Source: JAEXNA01 sp041676625 (GTDB taxonomy: Bacteria > Vulcanimicrobiota > Xenobia > Xenobiales > JADMJV01). Taken from it: a stretch of DNA of 46,023 nt. Location of the stretch: NCBI GenBank assembly GCA_041676625.1, contig JBAYRN010000032.1, positions 1 to 46,023 on the forward strand, in the 5' to 3' direction. Numbering within the stretch: the stretch's first letter is position 1; each line of letters starts with the position of its first letter. Shown here one piece after another: positions 16,112 to 23,170 of this stretch. A program made the translations under genes and the position numbers. Under the pieces are notes generated by a model that saw only the letters and a program-made list of their open reading frames with translations, did no database searches and was not told the origin of the DNA.

Positions 16112-17551
16112 ATGCGCCAAGGGCAGCACGTCCATTTTATTGGGATTGGTGGAATCGGTATGAGCGGCATCGCTCGGGTTCTGCTGGAGATGGGTTGGAA
16201 GGTCTCGGGATCGGATCTGAAGTCATCGTCGATCACCGGCGGTCTGGAAGAGATGGGCGCTCGCATTTATGTGGGCCACCGGGCCGAAAACGTGAATGGT
16301 GCCGAAGTTGTGGTACTCTCCTCTGCTATCCCCAACGAAAACCCCGAAGTCAGAGAAGCCGCCAGTCGAGGGATCAAGATGGTCCAGCGTTGCGAAATGC
16401 TGGCTTTTCTGATGAGGCAGAAGTTTGGCATAGCGATCGCCGGAACCCACGGTAAGACCACCACCACCTCCATGGTGGCCAAGGTTCTCGATGCAGCGAC
16501 CTTGCGACCTACCGTCATCATCGGCGGTGAGGTCAACGATATGGGTTCCAACGCCAAGCTCGGTGGAGGCTATCACCTGGTAGCCGAGGCGGATGAGTCA
16601 GACGCCTCTTTTATCCATTTAGAACCCAAAATCGCCATCGTCACCAACATGGACTCCGACGTAAACCTGTCGGCTGAACCTTTCCGGGACCTCAACTTCG
16701 ACGTGGAAGAAACCATGATCCGCGTGAAGCAGATGTTTGAGGTCTTCTCCAATCGCCTCCCTGAAGACGGACGGCTGATCCTGTGCTGGGATCACGAGCG
16801 GGTACGTGAATTGAAAGGGCGGGTGGATCGTCCCACCATCACTTACGGACTCAGTCCCGATGCCGAACTGACGGTCAACGATCTGGTCCTGGATGGACTC
16901 AGAAGTCGTGCTGAGGTGGTCTATCGAGGCGAAGTCCTGGGCATCATGACGCTGAACGTTCCGGGTCGACACAACGTTTGCAACGCGCTTGCCGCCATCG
17001 CCGTAGGCCTGGAGCTAAACATCGATCCGGCCACCATTTTGTCGGCCCTGGCCAAGTTCGAGGGTGTTCAACGACGATTTCAGATCCTTGGAAACTGCAA
17101 CGGGGTGACCGTGGTCGACGACTACGCTCACAACCCCCAAAAGGTAGAAGCGGCTCTTCACGCTGCCAAAACCGCCGCCGAGAAGTCCAAGGGACGCGTG
17201 GTCGCAGTTTTTCAACCTCACCGCTACACTCGGACGAAATTTCTGTACAACGAATTCTGCACCAGCTTTCACGAGGCCGATCTCTTGCTGGTGACCGATA
17301 TCTACTCCGCGGGTGAGCCTCCAATCCTGGGCTTGCGGGTAGAAAATCTAGTTCAGGAGATTTCTCAGAAGTCTCCTCACGTGGAGATCTTCCACACTCC
17401 AAAAGAGCAGGACGTCATGCGCAGACTGGATCTGGTGACCAGACCCGGTGACATCGTCATCACCCTGGGAGCGGGCGACGTGGGGAGGTGGGGTAGCCGT
17501 TTTTTGCTCCACGAAACAAACGATCATCTGGTCACTAAAGCCGTTATTTAG
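16112..17551 (+). CDS. murC: UDP-N-acetylmuramate--L-alanine ligase
   Basis: Adds the first residue of the stem peptide. Seen: N-terminal FIGIGGIGMSGIA, ATP loop GTHGKTTT at 111-118, ADESDASF, YAHNP and FQPHRYTRT. 479 aa. ATG start with GAGGAGG six to seven bases upstream, the strongest ribosome-binding site in the mur block. A terminator follows it directly, and the usual next genes murB and ddl are missing; ftsQ comes next. Confidence 0.96.
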   Translation: MRQGQHVHFIGIGGIGMSGIARVLLEMGWKVSGSDLKSSSITGGLEEMGARIYVGHRAENVNGAEVVVLSSAIPNENPEVREAASRGIKMVQRCEMLAFLMRQKFGIAIAGTHGKTTTTSMVAKVLDAATLRPTVIIGGEVNDMGSNAKLGGGYHLVAEADESDASFIHLEPKIAIVTNMDSDVNLSAEPFRDLNFDVEETMIRVKQMFEVFSNRLPEDGRLILCWDHERVRELKGRVDRPTITYGLSPDAELTVNDLVLDGLRSRAEVVYRGEVLGIMTLNVPGRHNVCNALAAIAVGLELNIDPATILSALAKFEGVQRRFQILGNCNGVTVVDDYAHNPQKVEAALHAAKTAAEKSKGRVVAVFQPHRYTRTKFLYNEFCTSFHEADLLLVTDIYSAGEPPILGLRVENLVQEISQKSPHVEIFHTPKEQDVMRRLDLVTRPGDIVITLGAGDVGRWGSRFLLHETNDHLVTKAVI

Positions 17552-17573
17552 GGCTACTCTTGCTTTGAAGAAG

Positions 17574-17595
17574 GAGAACGAAAGTTCTCTTTTTT
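17574..17595 (+). terminator. Intrinsic terminator after murC
   Basis: GAGAAC-GAAA-GTTCTC followed by TTTTTT: a 6-bp stem (extendable by A-T/G-T pairs), stable GAAA tetraloop and U-tract. It separates the mraZ-murC unit from ftsQ. Confidence 0.8.
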
Positions 17596-17600
17596 CATTT

Positions 17601-17652
17601 GAGGAGGAGGTGTTTGAGAAAGAAGTTTGAAATGTTTTCAAAATATTCTTGA
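17601..17652 (+). promoter_or_regulatory. ftsQ leader: orphan ribosome-binding site, minicistron and inverted repeat
   Basis: GAGGAGGAGG (17601-17610) is a near-perfect anti-SD match, but the nearest starts open only tiny frames: TTG 17614 gives 12 codons to TGA 17650-17652, and GTG 17610 gives six. Within it TTTGAAA-TGT-TTTCAAA (17626-17642) is a perfect 7-3-7 inverted repeat. ftsQ itself begins at 17665 with only a weak site. Leader-peptide or repressor control is possible; no obvious promoter is seen. Confidence 0.4.
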
Positions 17653-17664
17653 AAGAACACCACT

Positions 17665-18537
17665 TTGCACGCCCGTAAAATCTCTCAGATAGCTGAATCG
17701 AGACGCCATCTCCGACGCGACAGCGGCGCCCTGACTTACCGGCGCGCTAAGAGAAAGGCCCGCAAAGCCGGAACCAAGCGGGAGAGAGCCTTCACTCGAA
17801 AACGCGAACTGTTTCTGGTGTTTATGTTCTTGATTTCTCAGTTTTATTTCTTGCAGTCTCCTCTCTTTGAGTTCAGTGAAGTGACGGTGGAGGGGGAGAC
17901 GAAGCTCTCTCCGACTCAGATCGAGTCGTCCTTGGGTTTGGCTGACCAGGCAACCTTTTGGGATGTCTCCCGGGATACGCTGGAACAGAACTTGCTGTTT
18001 ATGCATCGCCTGGAAAGCGCCCGGGTAGAATTCACCTTTCCGGGGCGGGTTCAAGTTATCGTCAATGAACGAAAGCCTGCCTACTTCGGTGCATTTATCG
18101 GTAATACGGGTGATTGGTACACGGTGGATGCTGATGGGGTGGTGCTCGAACCGGCCAAAGCCACGGTTAAGCACCCAAGAATTCTCTTGCCTTACCCCAT
18201 GCGGCCGGGAGCGAGCGTACGCCAGTCCGATCTGCAGGTGATGCGGTTTTTCCAGGATAACCTGAAAGGCTCGCTTCAAGAGCAAGTGAGAGCCATCAAG
18301 ATCAACACCAACGGAGAGCTCGCTTTCCGGATGAGATACGGCGACAACAACATATGGGTGAGGTTGGGGCGGCCCGAGAAGCTTCCGTATAAACTGTTCT
18401 TGTTGCAGGAGCTGATGGTCAAACTAGAACATGAAAAATCCACGGTGGAATCGATCGATCTGCGCTACTCGGCGCCCGTGGTGAAGAAGAACGAACCGGT
18501 AGCCGAAGAGCCTCCCGTAGAGGCGGAAGAAGCCTGA
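17665..18537 (+). CDS. ftsQ: FtsQ/DivIB cell-division protein with POTRA domain
   Basis: Bitopic divisome scaffold that recruits the FtsL/FtsB-type complex. Seen: a very basic cytoplasmic N-terminus (RRAKRKARKAGTKRER), one membrane helix near residues 48-65, a POTRA domain beginning FEFSEVTVEGETKLSPTQIE (66-135), the FtsQ beta domain with FPGRVQVIVNERKP, and an acidic proline/glutamate tail. Start TTG 17665 is the only start upstream of the basic region; its ribosome-binding site is weak. Placed after the murC terminator, so expression may be separately controlled. Confidence 0.88.
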   Translation: MHARKISQIAESRRHLRRDSGALTYRRAKRKARKAGTKRERAFTRKRELFLVFMFLISQFYFLQSPLFEFSEVTVEGETKLSPTQIESSLGLADQATFWDVSRDTLEQNLLFMHRLESARVEFTFPGRVQVIVNERKPAYFGAFIGNTGDWYTVDADGVVLEPAKATVKHPRILLPYPMRPGASVRQSDLQVMRFFQDNLKGSLQEQVRAIKINTNGELAFRMRYGDNNIWVRLGRPEKLPYKLFLLQELMVKLEHEKSTVESIDLRYSAPVVKKNEPVAEEPPVEAEEA

Positions 18538-18546
18538 ATTAGCGTC

Positions 18547-18575
18547 TTGTAGAGTAGATCCGGGTGTGCTACACT
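18547..18575 (+). promoter_or_regulatory. Probable promoter for the DUF881-sbp pair
   Basis: TTGTAG (18547-18552), 17-bp spacer, TACACT (18570-18575), 29 bp before the DUF881 start. Good spacing, moderate hexamers. Confidence 0.5.
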
Positions 18576-18603
18576 CGGTGCGTTGGCCCCGTGTTGGGGG
18601 CGG

Positions 18604-19437
18604 ATGGAAGACGATGTGGATACAGAGATGGAGCCTACCTCCTCAGAAGATTTTGTCGAACTGGCTGTGGCCGAACGACGACGGGGGGGAGTAGACCGAT
18701 GGCAGGTACCAGTGGCCATAGCGAGTCTGCTGCTCGGCATCGCTGTTTCCCTTCAGTTTCGCACCAATAGTGGTACACCGTCCCCCTCATCTGCTCAGCG
18801 TTCCGACCTGCTGGCTCAACTCAAGACGATCGAAACGGAGAGAAATCGCCTTTCCACGGAACTGGCCGAGTCTCGGGATCGTATGGCTGAGATCGAGAGG
18901 ACCCTGGGTCAGGGCAAGTCGCTCCATCAAGAGTTGCTCTCTCAGTTTGACGGTGCTCGTCTGCAAGCCGGACTCATCGGCTTGAAAGGCCCCGGGATCG
19001 TGGTGCGGATGTCGGATTCACCGCGCCAACCCGCGGCCGACGAGATTCCTTATGACTTTATTGTCCACGACATCGATCTCTCGGTGCTGGTTAATGAACT
19101 GTGGGCCAGCGGGGCTGAAGCGGTGGAGGTCAATGGACAGCGCATCGTGGCAAGAAGCTCAATCCGCTGCGTCGGTCCTACTGTGTTGGTCAACGCCAAT
19201 CGTGTGGCCTCACCCTTTATCATAAAGGCGATCGGCGACGTCGACCATTTAGAGGGTGGTCTGAAGATGCCGGGCGGATTCGTGGATTCCATGAGCCGCT
19301 TGACCAGTAACGGCGGTGAAGTTGTGATCTCGCGAATGCGCGAACTGCAAGTGGTTGCGTACCAGGGGAGTTTGATCTATCGTTACGCGGTACCAGTGGA
19401 GAGCGAAGAGGCGGCGGAAGTGAGCGTGGAGCGCTGA
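18604..19437 (+). CDS. DUF881 membrane-anchored division-associated protein
   Basis: Bitopic protein of the DUF881 family (YlxW/YlxX-like), encoded next to division genes in Gram-positive lineages; its molecular role is not established. Seen: acidic cytoplasmic N-terminus, one membrane helix (VPVAIASLLLGIAVSLQF), an extracytoplasmic coiled coil (LKTIETERNRLSTELAESRDRMAEIE) and the DUF881 domain with LIGLKGPGIVVRMSDS, a DLSVLVNELWASGAEAVEVNGQRI core and the C-terminal GSLIYRYA. Start ATG 18604 with GGGGGCGG just upstream; a TTG at 18583 is less likely. One base separates it from the next gene. Confidence 0.85.
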   Translation: MEDDVDTEMEPTSSEDFVELAVAERRRGGVDRWQVPVAIASLLLGIAVSLQFRTNSGTPSPSSAQRSDLLAQLKTIETERNRLSTELAESRDRMAEIERTLGQGKSLHQELLSQFDGARLQAGLIGLKGPGIVVRMSDSPRQPAADEIPYDFIVHDIDLSVLVNELWASGAEAVEVNGQRIVARSSIRCVGPTVLVNANRVASPFIIKAIGDVDHLEGGLKMPGGFVDSMSRLTSNGGEVVISRMRELQVVAYQGSLIYRYAVPVESEEAAEVSVER

Positions 19438-19438
19438 T

Positions 19439-19792
19439 ATGTGGGTCATCATCGGTCTTTTGATCGGAATTATTCTGGGTATGTGGCTGCCTTATCAGGT
19501 CCCTGTCTCGTTGTCACGATACGTCTCGGTCGGAATTCTGGCGGGCTTGGATTCAGTAGTGGGGGGATCCCGGGCCGGGCTGGAAGATCGCTTCGATACC
19601 GTCGTTTTTTCAAGCGGCTTTGTGGTCAACACGATCCTTGCTATCGCGGTGACCTGGGTGGGGGTTATGCTGGGGGCGGACCTCTACCTAGCCGCGGTGG
19701 TCACTTTTGGTTTGCGGATTTTCGCCAACCTGGGAGCCGTACGTCGTCATTTCTTGCGCCGCCCCGCTTCTCACCCGCCCACGCTGTCGTAG
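19439..19792 (+). CDS. sbp: Small basic protein (Sbp, DUF1290)
   Basis: Small polytopic membrane protein of the DUF1290/Sbp family, which in Firmicutes and Actinobacteria sits beside DUF881 and ftsZ. Seen: N-terminal IIGLLIGIILGMWLP helix, the SVGILAGLDSVVGGSRAGLEDRFDTVVFSSGFVVN core that defines the family, two further helices and a basic tail (RRHFLRR). 117 aa; the tail is slightly longer than usual. Starts 1 bp after the DUF881 stop with GGAG seven bases upstream. Function unknown; the context supports a division role. Confidence 0.88.
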   Translation: MWVIIGLLIGIILGMWLPYQVPVSLSRYVSVGILAGLDSVVGGSRAGLEDRFDTVVFSSGFVVNTILAIAVTWVGVMLGADLYLAAVVTFGLRIFANLGAVRRHFLRRPASHPPTLS

Positions 19793-19799
19793 TTAGGCC

Positions 19800-20387
19800 C
19801 TAAACTTCACCGCTTTCAAGCCAGCGCAAGGTGTTGGCTCGCCCGTGCTCGACTTCGTAGGCCAGGATCGTGTTCACGGATTTTCCGAAGGTGAAGTGGC
19901 GAACGTTGAGCAGTTTCTCGGCCTGTTTGGGCAGTAATTCACGCAGGAAGTGGTACTCGACCCAGCGTGCCATCCCCTCGCGTAGTGCCTGGTTGCTGGT
20001 GAGTAACTCTTTTTCCGTCTGGTAAGCGTGGACCAGTTCGTGGGCCAGGATGGCGCGGAATACCGGGGTCGCTAGATTGGGCCGCACGGTGATCTGGTGG
20101 CTCTTTTCGGATCCCATGAGGTTGACCTGGTAGCGGCCCATATTTCCTTCGGAGTGATAAAACCCGGCTTTCCAACCGGCCGGTGGGGGGGCTTTCACCT
20201 CCAGCAAGATGGGCCAGCGAGTTCGGATGGAAAAGTCGCTCCAGAGCATTTTGCGAACTTCGTCGAGTTGCAACTTGCCTTCCAGGTCGGTGCTGACAGT
20301 GCGACTGCCCTCAAACGGCACCATGAGTCGGAAATCTGACTGCCCGGTGAGCTTATATTCGATGAATCGTCCTACCGAACTCAGCAT
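19800..20387 (-). CDS. Small HExxH zinc-peptidase-like protein
   Basis: About 195 aa. The C-terminal half has LAHELVHAYQ with H116-E117-x-x-H120 and a candidate third ligand at E137 in REGMARWVEY, a spacing that fits gluzincin-type zinc peptidases and resembles the DA1-like peptidase core. The N-terminal half has no recognisable domain or signal peptide, so it is probably cytoplasmic. Start ATG 20387 is chosen because a minus-strand TATACT (20414-20409) would start transcription near 20402; ATG 20423 lies upstream of that point. The open frame continues further upstream through the tRNA, but that part is an artefact. Convergent with sbp, the stops being nearly adjacent. Confidence 0.6.
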   Translation of the reverse strand: MLSSVGRFIEYKLTGQSDFRLMVPFEGSRTVSTDLEGKLQLDEVRKMLWSDFSIRTRWPILLEVKAPPPAGWKAGFYHSEGNMGRYQVNLMGSEKSHQITVRPNLATPVFRAILAHELVHAYQTEKELLTSNQALREGMARWVEYHFLRELLPKQAEKLLNVRHFTFGKSVNTILAYEVEHGRANTLRWLESGEV

Positions 20388-20465
20388 TTCTACAATTATC
20401 ACTGTAAGAGTATACCCGAACATCACGAGTAAACACAGGCGCGACAAATAAAACCCGGGCAAGGC

Positions 20466-20494
20466 TTGACATAAGTTCTGTCGCGTCGTATAGT
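20466..20494 (+). promoter_or_regulatory. Promoter of the initiator tRNA gene
   Basis: TTGACA (20466-20471), 17-bp spacer, TATAGT (20489-20494); 11 bp before the tRNA 5' end. Near-consensus, as expected for a stable RNA. Confidence 0.85.
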
Positions 20495-20505
20495 CACTTT
20501 GCCGG

Positions 20506-20582
<77 letters not shown>

Positions 20583-20589
20583 AACAAAG

Positions 20590-20615
20590 AGGTCCTGGAA
20601 ACAGGACCTTTTTTT
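20590..20615 (+). terminator. Intrinsic terminator of tRNA-fMet
   Basis: AGGTCCTG-GAAA-CAGGACCT followed by a run of T: a 7-8 bp stem with GAAA loop, beginning 8 nt after the tRNA CCA end. Confidence 0.92.
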
Positions 20616-20653
20616 ATACCATCGGGCAGCGACCTGGTCGCAGGTGACCTCGG

Positions 20654-20670
20654 GACCCGCTGCGCGGGTC
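20654..20670. repeat. Perfect short inverted repeat without U-tract
   Basis: GACCCGC-TGC-GCGGGTC, a 7-3-7 hairpin in the gap between the tRNA terminator and the GspF-like remnant. No T-run on either side, so not a standard terminator. Nothing else is recognisable in 20616-20772. Confidence 0.5.
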
Positions 20671-20772
20671 ATAGGGATTGGGAGGAGCGGGGAGAAGTCC
20701 TGGACCTGTGATGCTGCTTCCCCTTCGAGATAATCATGATCGTCTTTCCATTGGCGAATCCCAAGGGGCGCA

Positions 20773-21119
20773 GTGAGAGAGTGGCGCGGTAAGCAAAAGG
20801 CGATTTTTTTTCGCGGGCTGTCCGTTCTTTTGAATAGCGGAGTCCACATCATCCAGGCTCTGGACAGTCTTGCCCAACAGTCCATCGATGAGGCGGCCAG
20901 ACGTACGGTGGAGGGCATTTCTACCAGGATTTCCAGCGGTTTCCCTCTGCACAAAGCCATGCAAGCCGAGAGGGTCTTCTCTGCTCTGGAGGTGGGCCTG
21001 GTGAGGGTAGGGGAAAGGAGTGGCTCGCTTCACAGCATTCTCCAGAGACTCGCCGATGCCACCGAAGCGCAGGATGGATTGAGGAGAAAGCTGGCGGCGG
21101 CACTGGTATATCCGGCCCG
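20773..21119 (+). pseudogene. Truncated GspF/PilC-family inner-membrane protein, N-terminal fragment
   Basis: GspF/PilC is the inner-membrane platform protein of type II secretion and type IV pilus machines. The fragment matches the first cytoplasmic domain of the family: IFFRGLSVLLNSGVHIIQALDSL, then SSGFPLHKAMQ, the signature VGLVRVGERSGSLHSILQRLA and LRRKLAAALVYPA, exactly up to the point where the first membrane helix should begin. There it stops and the kinase fragment begins in another frame. GTG start with AAGGGG five bases upstream, so the translation signals survive. The fragment reads on to a stop at 21150. It cannot be functional as a platform protein because all membrane helices are missing. 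Confidence 0.8.
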
Positions 21120-21368
21120 GCCAGCGACCAGTACTCTTTGGGCATTATGACGTTCGAGGTAGCTACCGGGCGCCTCCCTTTCGAGGGGGACGACCCCATG
21201 GCAGTGCTTTTTCAACACTTGCAGTCGCCCCCGCCGGTTCCCAGTACTCTGAAGCCAGAACTTCCTTCCAAATTCGACGAGATCGTCCTGAAGATGCTAG
21301 AGAAAGAGCCGGAGAAGCGGTATCCCTCCGTGGCCGAAGCCAAAGCTGCCCTAGAAAAGCTCTTATAA
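21117..21368 (+). pseudogene. Truncated Ser/Thr protein kinase, C-terminal fragment
   Basis: Frame from about 21117 reads ASDQYSLGIMTFEVATGRLPFEG (subdomain IX of Hanks-type kinases), then PPVPSTLKPELPSKFDEIVLKMLEKEPEKRYPSVAEAKAALEKLL, the final helices of the catalytic domain. The ATP-binding lobe, catalytic loop and activation segment are absent. It is joined at 21115-21122 to the GspF-like fragment in a different frame; the joint contains a tandem CCGGC CCGGC. A TTG at 21138 could start a short peptide but no proper ribosome-binding site is seen. A deletion between two formerly separate genes, or an assembly join, explains this. Confidence 0.8.
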
Positions 21369-23141
21369 GACCCGATGTAAGAGGATTCGTAACTTATCTT
21401 CCTGGTTCAAAAATTCGTTGGGGTCGAAAGAGAAGTTAAACTCTCCTACGTCGAGAGTGGGCTGTTCCAGGTGTTGAGCAACGGTTCTGAAGAAGGCTTC
21501 GTATTCGGGAGCGGTCGGGGGGGTGCCATCCAGGTGGTCATGGACGTTGCTACCGGTGTTGGCCTGGGTCACCACCCGGGCCAGACTGCTCAAGTCGTTC
21601 ATCCAGTTGGTAATCGTCGATGGATAAGGTTCCGGGTCTGGAGGCGTGGAAGAAAAATTACCATTTTGCCGCAAGCTCGAAGCACTGTTGTGCCCCCAAT
21701 ATTCGTAACGGTACTGGGGTTGATCGTTGACCCATCGCACTCGCAGGACGGCGGGGTCATCCATCTCCCAATTCGAACGCCGCCATTCCGGATGCTCGAT
21801 GTTGGTGACGTTGGCCACGTGCCGCTCTCCCCTGGGAGTCATCCAGCGGCCGATGGGGTGCCTCGTGGACTCATCAAAACGGAGCTCGTGACCCGTGGGG
21901 TTGGAGGTGAATCGGGGAATGACCGCCGCCACTTCCCGGCGGTGCGCTGGGGATATATTCGCACCCGAATAATAGATGGTGCTGTCGATGATCTCGGTGG
22001 AAGCACCATCGTCGACCATAAAGCCGCCGACCACCGTGATCTTCCTGGCTACGAAGGGACCCTTGGTATATAGCAGACCCTTGAAGATGGACCGGTCGGC
22101 GTCTCGGCCCTCCACTTCGATCCCACCTCCCGAGAGGATAGCGATCTGGTCATTGCCGGCCAGATCCACGGCTCCGGAGAACTTGACCTTGCCGGTGACC
22201 ACGATGGCTCCCAGGCCTCGGAGATTTCGGTCCACGGTCAGATCTCCGTTCACGAAGAGAAAGGCGTTGTCCAGGGTCAAGCTACCCGATAGGTTCAGAT
22301 CGCCTTCTCGTCGGAGGTTGCCCACCAGGGTGAGGGAGCTTCGCGGGCTGAGCAGATCCTCGTAGGGAATGTCAACCTCTCGGGCCGGGTCGAACCTGGT
22401 TAAGTCAAACTTCGGAAGGGGTGCTCGCTTTCCCCAGGGAGCCCGAACTTCGCCCTCTACGGTGGCTCCGTTGAGCTGCACCCCACCGAGCGATTGGACA
22501 TCGCCGGTCACTCTGCTGCGGCGGTCCAGTACAATGGAGTTGGCTGTGGTGCTGTTGGTGATCAGGTGGCCAGGGCCGAACTCGTCTTCCTCAACCTGAT
22601 ATCCCTCCCCCGGGACCCATTCTCTGTCCTTTTCAGGGTCGAATCCACCGATGAAGGAGTTGCTCACTCTCACCGGGCCATCGCAAGCCATGGCAACCGG
22701 AAATTCAGGGAGATGAACAACCACCTCCACGATCTTTTCCACCCCTCCACACTCTCCGACCCCAACCAGGTGGGCGGTGGTCTCGGGGAGGGTCCGGTTC
22801 CAGGCGTCGGCCTGATCTCCCAGGAAGTTGTTGGTTGAGTACACTTCCGAAGTCGTGCGATCGAAGCTGAGATATCCCCGGCTTCCTTCAGGCAAGCCGA
22901 GTCCCGGGCCGATCTCCAGGGTCTCATGGAAGCCCAGATCCTGCTGCAGGTTGGCCAGAGCTTCCTGAACCACCGACTCAGCCAGGGCCTCGGCGATAGA
23001 AGCGTTGGCCACGGTCGAAGAAACTCGCACGTTGATGGTGGCCACATTAGCTGCGGTAAATGCCGCCAACAACGCCAGGGCCGCCACAGCCAGCACAAGC
23101 CCCAGTGCTCCCCCGCGTGGTCTCAGGTGGAGAGATACCAT
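21363..23141 (-). CDS. Prepilin-like (PilX/GspK-type N-terminus) surface protein with repetitive beta-rich body
   Basis: 592 aa. The N-terminus RPRGGALGLVLAVAALALLAAFTAANVATINVRVSS resembles minor (pseudo)pilins such as PilX/GspK: short basic leader, glycine, one hydrophobic helix, then an amphipathic helix (ANASIAEALAESVVQEALANLQQ). The middle (about residues 160-400) has recurring short strands such as VTGDVQSLGGVQLNGATVEGEVRA, GDLNLSGSLTLDNA and VNGDLTVDRNL that suggest a right-handed beta-solenoid like bactofilins or polymer-forming proteins. The C-terminal 180 residues are acidic and unassigned. Its neighbour across the convergent stop is the GspF/PilC remnant, which supports a former pilus or secretion locus. 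Possible extended -10 immediately upstream. Confidence 0.6.
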   Translation of the reverse strand: MVSLHLRPRGGALGLVLAVAALALLAAFTAANVATINVRVSSTVANASIAEALAESVVQEALANLQQDLGFHETLEIGPGLGLPEGSRGYLSFDRTTSEVYSTNNFLGDQADAWNRTLPETTAHLVGVGECGGVEKIVEVVVHLPEFPVAMACDGPVRVSNSFIGGFDPEKDREWVPGEGYQVEEDEFGPGHLITNSTTANSIVLDRRSRVTGDVQSLGGVQLNGATVEGEVRAPWGKRAPLPKFDLTRFDPAREVDIPYEDLLSPRSSLTLVGNLRREGDLNLSGSLTLDNAFLFVNGDLTVDRNLRGLGAIVVTGKVKFSGAVDLAGNDQIAILSGGGIEVEGRDADRSIFKGLLYTKGPFVARKITVVGGFMVDDGASTEIIDSTIYYSGANISPAHRREVAAVIPRFTSNPTGHELRFDESTRHPIGRWMTPRGERHVANVTNIEHPEWRRSNWEMDDPAVLRVRWVNDQPQYRYEYWGHNSASSLRQNGNFSSTPPDPEPYPSTITNWMNDLSSLARVVTQANTGSNVHDHLDGTPPTAPEYEAFFRTVAQHLEQPTLDVGEFNFSFDPNEFLNQEDKLRILLHRVL

Positions 23142-23147
23142 TCAGGT

Positions 23148-23156
23148 ATTATAGCA
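23148..23156 (-). promoter_or_regulatory. Extended -10 promoter giving a possibly leaderless transcript
   Basis: On the minus strand TGCTATAAT (extended -10, perfect TATAAT at 23153-23148) lies six bases before the ATG at 23141. Transcription would start at or next to that ATG. No -35 box and no ribosome-binding site are seen. Confidence 0.5.
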
Positions 23157-23170
23157 AAAAGATTCGGGAG

